Below are positions 1-5,354 of a stretch of 5,354 nucleotides of DNA, piece by piece. Position 1 is the first letter of the stretch, and every line of letters begins with the position of its first letter. The notes under the pieces are model-generated. The model worked only from the letters and a program-made list of their open reading frames with translations. It did not search any database and was not told the origin of the DNA. The translations under genes were made by a program, and so were the position numbers. The stretch comes from JADJOY01 sp016713535 [NCBI: Deltaproteobacteria bacterium] (GTDB lineage Bacteria; JADJOY01): the NCBI GenBank assembly GCA_016713535.1, contig JADJOY010000005.1, forward strand, positions 1 to 5,354, in the 5' to 3' direction.

Positions 1-1637
1 ACCGCGGCGCGCACCGGTGTACCGCTGGTGAGCGGCCTGCCACGTCCCGACGCGCTCTTGCTCAACGGCGGCGTGTTCAACGGCCCCAAGGTGGTGGAGC
101 GGCTGGCCGCGGTGCTGGCCGCGTGGTTCCCCGGCGAGCCGGTGCCGCTCCTCACCCACCAGTCGCTCGACCTCGCGGTGGCGCGCGGCGCCGTCACCAC
201 GGGCTGGCTGCGCGGCCTGGGCGTGCGTATCAATGGGCGGCCCGGCGCGCGCCTATTACGTCGGTGTCGCGGGCGACGGGGACCGGAGCCACGCGGTGTG
301 CGTGACGTCGCGCGGCATGGAGGAGGGCGCTGAGACCGAGGTGCCCTGGCTCAACCTCTGGCTGGTGCTGACGGCCGGTGGCGTTCCTGCCTCTACAATT
401 CTCGACGGGCGATCGCGTGGACTCGCTCGGCGCGGTGGTCGACGTCACTGACGACCTCGAGGCGCTGCTGATACGCTCTGCGCGGTGCTGGGTGGCGCGG
501 GCGGACGCGGCGCGGCGGCCGCCGCGGGCGGCGACGCGGGCGAGGTGGCGGTGCGCCTCGAGACCCAGCTCACCGAGGTCGGCACCCTCGAGATCGCGCT
601 CAAGACCGCGGCGCCACCCGAGCGGCGTTGAGGCCGGTGCTTCGCGGTGCGCGGCGATGGCGGGCGCGGCGGCGCGGGGCAGGTGGACGAGTTGCCGCGG
701 CGCTTCGGCGACGCTGGGTTAGCTGCGGTCGAGCGCCTCTACGGCAAGCGCGACACCAGCGTCGATCCCAAGGAGATCAAGAACCTGCGCCGCACCCTCG
801 AGCAGCTCATCGGGCCCCGCGATGCGTGGTCGGGGACCACCAGCCGCGAGCTGTGGGGAGTGGTCCACGAGTGCGCGGGGCGCCGTCGTCGCACCGCCCA
901 GCACGAGCGGGTGTGGTTCCACCTTGCCGGCCTTCGGCCTTGGTCGGGCTATGTTGCGCCACTGACGACTGGCGTGAGCGAGATGTGGAGCCTCTTTCGA
1001 AGCCGGCGTGCAGCACACCGCCGACGCTCACAACTGGTCCGCCGAGTGGTGGATCCTGTGGCGGCGCGTCGCCGGTGGCCTCGCCGCCGAGGCGCAGCGC
1101 GTGCTGCTGGAAACCGCGCGGCCGTGGCTCGAGCCGCCCAAGACCCGCTCGCCTCCCAAGCCCAAGGGGCCCAAGGCCGAGGGCCACCTCGAGATGGAGC
1201 GGATGGTGGTGTCGCTCGAGCGGGTCTCGGCCGCCGAGAAGGCCGACGTGGGCGACTGGGTGATCGCGCGCCGCAACGCCGACTCGCCACTCTCGTGGTG
1301 GCCGCTCGGGCGGCTCGGCACTCGCCAGCCGCTCTACGGCAGCGCCCACGACGTGGTGGCGCCCGATGTGGCAGGTGGGTGGGTCGAGCGGCTGCTCGCG
1401 CTCGACTGGCGGAAGAGCGAAGGCGCGGGCCTCGCGGCGGCGATGATCGCGCGCGTGACCGGCGACCGCGAGCGCGACCTCGACGAGGCGCTGCGCGGCA
1501 GGGTCGCGGAGCGCCTGGTGCGCAGCGGGGGTGCCTCGGGGTGGGCGCGGATGGTGCGCGAGGTGGTGGCCCTCGACGCGCAAGAAGAGACACAGGTCTA
1601 CGGCGACACCCTCCCGCCCGGCCTCAAGCTGGACTGA
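1..1637 (+). CDS. Hsp70-family protein with C-terminal DUF3731 (5' partial, frameshifted)
   Basis: This is an Hsp70/DnaK-related ATPase of the long type that carries a DUF3731 tail; the biological role of the family is not established. The start lies upstream, and about 545 codons remain. The first 75 or so are the end of the actin-like ATPase domain: PDALLLNGGVFNGP matches the Hsp70 adenosine-binding motif, and LDLAVARGA matches the 'DEAVAxGAA' helix. A beta-rich, substrate-domain-like part follows, with RAYYVGV, RGMEEG, STGDRVD and LTEVGTLEI. DUF3731 runs from about 720 to the TGA at 1635-1637, with AEWWILWRRVAGGL and the ending VYGDTLPPGLKLD. The frame changes near 235, 375, 474, 955-975 and 990, and there is an in-frame TGA at 629-631. 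The protein resumes in family style after each break, so sequencing indels are the likely cause. A DnaJ-family gene lies downstream on the same strand. The family call is firm; the exact sequence is not. Confidence 0.85.
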
Positions 1638-1639
1638 CG

Positions 1640-1662
1640 CGGCTGCGAGGGACCGCAGCCCT
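1640..1662. repeat. 23-bp direct repeat, copy 1 (hairpin-forming)
   Basis: This 23-bp sequence recurs perfectly at 1722-1744. Inside it, GGCTGCG (1641-1647) and CGCAGCC (1654-1660) form a 7-bp perfect stem with a 6-nt loop. It begins 2 nt after the stop codon of the Hsp70-like gene. It may act as a Rho-independent-like 3' end or be a REP-type extragenic palindrome. No U-run follows, so it is not a canonical intrinsic terminator. Confidence 0.75.
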
Positions 1663-1689
1663 TAAGGCCGGGAGCGGGATCGGCTGGAG

Positions 1690-1709
1690 GGTCGCGATCC
1701 TTCGCGACC
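1690..1709. terminator. Hairpin between converging genes, possible bidirectional 3'-end element
   Basis: GGTCGCG (1690-1696) pairs with CGCGACC (1703-1709) around the loop ATCCTT, giving a 7-bp stem and 6-nt loop, the same geometry as the flanking repeat hairpins. It sits midway between two convergent genes, where a bidirectional terminator or mRNA 3'-end stabiliser is expected. An alternative stem, GGATCG (1677-1682) with CGATCC (1695-1700), would exclude it. There is no poly-T tract on either strand, so termination is inferred from position only. Confidence 0.35.
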
Positions 1710-1721
1710 GGGACTCGCTTT

Positions 1722-1744
1722 CGGCTGCGAGGGACCGCAGCCCT
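1722..1744. repeat. 23-bp direct repeat, copy 2 (hairpin-forming)
   Basis: This is the second perfect copy of the 1640-1662 repeat, starting 82 bp later. The stem is 1723-1729 with 1736-1742, and the loop is AGGGAC. It ends 17 bp before the stop codon of the minus-strand glycosyltransferase, so each convergent gene has one copy close to its 3' end. Function is unknown; a REP-like or 3'-end element is the simplest reading. Confidence 0.75.
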
Positions 1745-1761
1745 CCAACCGGTCAGCGCGC

Positions 1762-2784
1762 TCACGCCACCATCACGAAGTCCTCGACCTCGGCGAGCCC
1801 CAGGCCCGCGAGCGCCTCGCGGATGAGGGCGCGGGCACCGAGGGTGCCGACCGCGCCGAGCACCAGCGGCCGCGGCTCGCGGGCGAGCGCGTCGAGCAGC
1901 TCCTCGGGCCGCCACACCGGCCGCTCGCGCACCGTGCGCCCCCACTTGAGCGGGTCGATGTCCACGAAGCCCGCGAGCTTCTCGACCCCCGCGCGCAAGA
2001 GCTCGCGGGCCACGAACCGCCCCACCTTGCCGGCCCCCCACACGATCGCCGGCCGCGCGGCGAGCCGCGTGAGGGCAAGCCACTCGGCCTTGAGGCGGAA
2101 GAACGCGTCGCGCGAGTAGGCGGGCAGCACCCGCGAAGCGCGCGTCGCCGAGTCCCGCCACGTGACGAGCTCGCGCGGCACGTTGGCCATCGCGTGGCCG
2201 CGCGCCGCGAGCCTGAGCACCAGCTCGTAGTCCTCCGGGAAGGGCCCCGCGCGATAGCCGCCCGCGCGCACCACCTCCTCGCGGCGGAAGCAGAACGTGG
2301 GGTGGAGGATCGGGCACTCGACCCACAGCTCGCGGCGCACGTCTTCGGGCGTGCGGATGGCGCCGATCCACTGGCGTGCGGCGTCATGCCCGCCGGGAGG
2401 CTCGCCGCCGAGCCCCGCGATCGTGACGTGGGTGCCGCACAGCACCACCTCGGGGTTCGCCTCGAGGAACGCCACTTGCGCCTCGAGGCGCTCGGGGGCG
2501 CACAGGTCGTCGGCGTCCATGCGCGCCACGAACGGTGCTCGGCACTCGACCAGCCCGAGCCCGAGCGCCGGACCGATGCCGATGCCCGAGGTGGAGATCA
2601 CCTCGAGGCGCGGCTCGTCACGGGCGAGGGCGGCGAGGATCGTGGGCGTGTCGTCGCGCGAGCCGTCCTCGATCACGACCACCTCGACCTCGGCGATCGT
2701 CTGGCGGAGCAACCCCTCGACGGCCGCGCGTACGGTGGCGCCACCGTCCCGTACCGGCATCACCACGTTCACCCGCGGCCGCAC
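1762..2784 (-). CDS. GT2-family glycosyltransferase with C-terminal Rossmann-like domain
   Basis: The gene is intact and encodes 340 aa. Residues 1-235 form a GT-A-fold family 2 glycosyltransferase, which moves a sugar from a nucleotide-sugar donor to a glycan or lipid acceptor, usually on the cytoplasmic side of the membrane. Visible motifs are VVMPVRDGG (7-15), VVIEDGSRDDTP (36-47), the metal-binding D90-A-D92-D93 in the DxD region, and the FPEDYELVLRL acceptor/base region (182-192, E184-D185). Residues 247-340 look like a separate nucleotide-binding domain, with IVWGAGKVGRFVA (GxGxxG at 250-255) and FVDIDP (273-278), resembling the Rossmann part of PglD-like or sugar-modifying proteins. 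No membrane segment is obvious. A GTG start is chosen because a strong Shine-Dalgarno lies just upstream. The gene is divergent from DUF2203 and convergent with the Hsp70-like gene. Donor and acceptor cannot be told from sequence. Confidence 0.9.
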   Translation of the reverse strand: MRPRVNVVMPVRDGGATVRAAVEGLLRQTIAEVEVVVIEDGSRDDTPTILAALARDEPRLEVISTSGIGIGPALGLGLVECRAPFVARMDADDLCAPERLEAQVAFLEANPEVVLCGTHVTIAGLGGEPPGGHDAARQWIGAIRTPEDVRRELWVECPILHPTFCFRREEVVRAGGYRAGPFPEDYELVLRLAARGHAMANVPRELVTWRDSATRASRVLPAYSRDAFFRLKAEWLALTRLAARPAIVWGAGKVGRFVARELLRAGVEKLAGFVDIDPLKWGRTVRERPVWRPEELLDALAREPRPLVLGAVGTLGARALIREALAGLGLAEVEDFVMVA

Positions 2785-2787
2785 CCG

Positions 2788-2793
2788 ACCTCC
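2788..2793 (-). promoter_or_regulatory. Shine-Dalgarno for the glycosyltransferase
   Basis: The minus strand reads GGAGGT, followed by 3 nt and the GTG start at 2784-2782. This near-perfect site decides the GTG start, because the next in-frame ATG (codon 9) would cut into the first beta strand of the GT-A fold. It contrasts with the three plus-strand starts in the window, none of which has a visible Shine-Dalgarno. Confidence 0.65.
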
Positions 2794-2820
2794 CGTCCCA
2801 CGCCGCGGCGCGTCGAGCGC

Positions 2821-2830
2821 TGGATATACT
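2821..2830. promoter_or_regulatory. Candidate shared -10 region of the divergent glycosyltransferase/DUF2203 promoters
   Basis: TGGATATACT is a lone A/T-rich island in very GC-rich DNA. Read on the plus strand it offers TATACT (2825-2830), 5 of 6 to the -10 consensus, 10 nt before the DUF2203 ATG, which implies an almost leaderless transcript. Read on the minus strand it offers TATATC (2828-2823), giving a leader of about 30 nt that contains the glycosyltransferase Shine-Dalgarno. No good -35 is seen in either direction. A perfect palindrome, CGCCGCGGCG, at 2801-2810 sits where the plus-strand -35 would lie. Confidence 0.4.
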
Positions 2831-2840
2831 CGTCGCCGCC

Positions 2841-3277
2841 ATGCCGGATCGGAAGACGCGCGAGGACCGGGTCTACTTCTCGGTCGAGGAAGCGAACCAG
2901 CTCGTGCCCGAGCTCAACGCCCACTTCGACCTGATCCAGACCCGCATCGCGCGGATCCGGGAGATCCATCACCATCTCGCGAGCCTGGGCGGCGCCCACC
3001 CCGGCAAGCTGCGCAGCGAGCTGCTGGCTCTCCACGGCGAGCTCGCCACCGAGGTCGAGGCGGTGCAGGAGCTCGGCGCGGTGGTGAAGGATGTCGAGAA
3101 GGGGCTGGTCGATTTCTGGCACCGTCACGGCGCCGGGACATCCAGCTCTGCTGGCGTCACGGCGAGGCCGTGATCGAGTGGTACCACGGCGAGCACGAGG
3201 GCTTCGCGGCCCGCAAACCCATCACGGCGCTGGTCGCGCCCGATCGCAACCCGCCGCGCTCGTCGTCGCTGCACTGA
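2841..3277 (+). CDS. DUF2203 family protein (one frameshift)
   Basis: This is a small cytoplasmic protein of a widespread uncharacterised family; no function is known to me. The reconstructed length is about 145 aa, normal for DUF2203. The family pattern is clear: a start YFSVEEANQLVPEL, a long charged helical middle (residues about 25-85) likely to form a coiled coil or helical hairpin, then ELGAVVKDVEKGLVDF, and a C-terminal IQLCWRHGE...WYHGEHEGFAARKPI. The frame changes from the ATG frame to the next near 3120-3132, between the VDFW and RDIQLCW segments, consistent with one lost base in a G/C run. The ATG at 2841 is chosen because the family motif begins about 10 residues later. No Shine-Dalgarno is visible, but a TATACT lies 10 nt upstream. 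The stop is TGA at 3275-3277, 46 nt before dnaJ. Confidence 0.85.
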
Positions 3278-3288
3278 GACTCGCCACG

Positions 3289-3317
3289 CTTGACTTGGCC
3301 CCGTCCGCACCCAGATT
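3289..3317 (+). promoter_or_regulatory. Candidate dnaJ promoter, possibly heat-shock type
   Basis: CTTGAC (3289-3294) is followed after 15 nt by CCCAGATT (3310-3317), which partly resembles the sigma-32 pattern CTTGAA-N(13-17)-CCCCATnT. It can also be read as a housekeeping promoter, TTGACT (3290-3295) with a 16-nt spacer and a weak -10 CAGATT (3312-3317). Either places the start of transcription at or next to the GTG of dnaJ (3324), implying a leaderless message, and no Shine-Dalgarno is present. The match is imperfect and unproven. Confidence 0.3.
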
Positions 3318-3323
3318 GACAAC

Positions 3324-5354
<2,031 letters not shown>

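Noticed and set aside
629-631. In-frame TGA as a selenocysteine or recoded codon
   Set aside because: The stretch is surrounded by other frame breaks, the position is not cysteine-like in the family, and no SECIS-type hairpin is evident. A local sequencing error is simpler.
1640-1744. CRISPR-like array of short repeats
   Set aside because: Only two perfect copies plus one degenerate unit, each strongly palindromic, with no further repeats and no cas genes. A REP-like or 3'-end element fits better.
1598-2371. Long open frames antisense or out of frame, e.g. minus 1598-2371, minus 807-1583, minus 3347-4282
   Set aside because: They are Arg/Ala/Pro-rich shadows of real genes in GC-rich DNA, show no family motifs and overlap genes with clear protein signatures.
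3316-3321. Perfect TTGACA -35 hexamer just before the dnaJ start
   Set aside because: The best -10-like sequence downstream (TACAAG, 3336-3341) is inside the coding region with a 14-nt spacer, so it could not drive the full gene.

Overview
The window is very GC-rich DNA (roughly 70% G+C by eye) from a bacterial chromosome. Hsp70-like/DUF3731, DUF2203 and DnaJ-family genes on such a background suggest a soil or environmental lineage of deltaproteobacterial type (Myxococcota, Binatota or a similar group). That placement is inference. There are no rRNA, tRNA, CRISPR or transposon features.

Layout: (1) 1-1637, plus strand: the C-terminal part of an Hsp70-family protein with a DUF3731 tail, start outside the window, reading frame broken several times. 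(2) 1638-1761: a short convergent intergenic region with a perfect 23-bp direct repeat, each copy a hairpin, and a third hairpin between them. (3) 1762-2784, minus strand: an intact GT2 glycosyltransferase with a C-terminal Rossmann-like domain. (4) 2785-2840: a divergent promoter region around the only A/T-rich island nearby. (5) 2841-3277, plus: a DUF2203 protein with one frameshift. (6) 3324-4425, plus: a DnaJ-family co-chaperone with a reduced zinc finger and three frameshifts. (7) 4422-5354, plus: the N-terminal part of a DHA2-type (EmrB/QacA-like) MFS exporter, overlapping the dnaJ stop by 4 bp, with about six frameshifts and running off the end.

The main caveat is sequence quality. Four of five genes need frame changes to read through, and in each case family-typical protein sequence continues at once in another frame, often beside a homopolymer. 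This looks like indel error in a draft or low-coverage read, not gene decay. The coordinates given for broken genes span the reconstructed gene.

Functionally, the Hsp70-like protein and the J-protein lie on the same strand about 1.7 kb apart and could be partners, although the glycosyltransferase and DUF2203 genes lie between them. The J-protein and exporter form a translationally coupled pair. I see no clearly new system. The points most worth a second look are the reduced DnaJ zinc centre, the convergent hairpin repeats, the glycosyltransferase fusion and the possible leaderless or heat-shock-type promoters.
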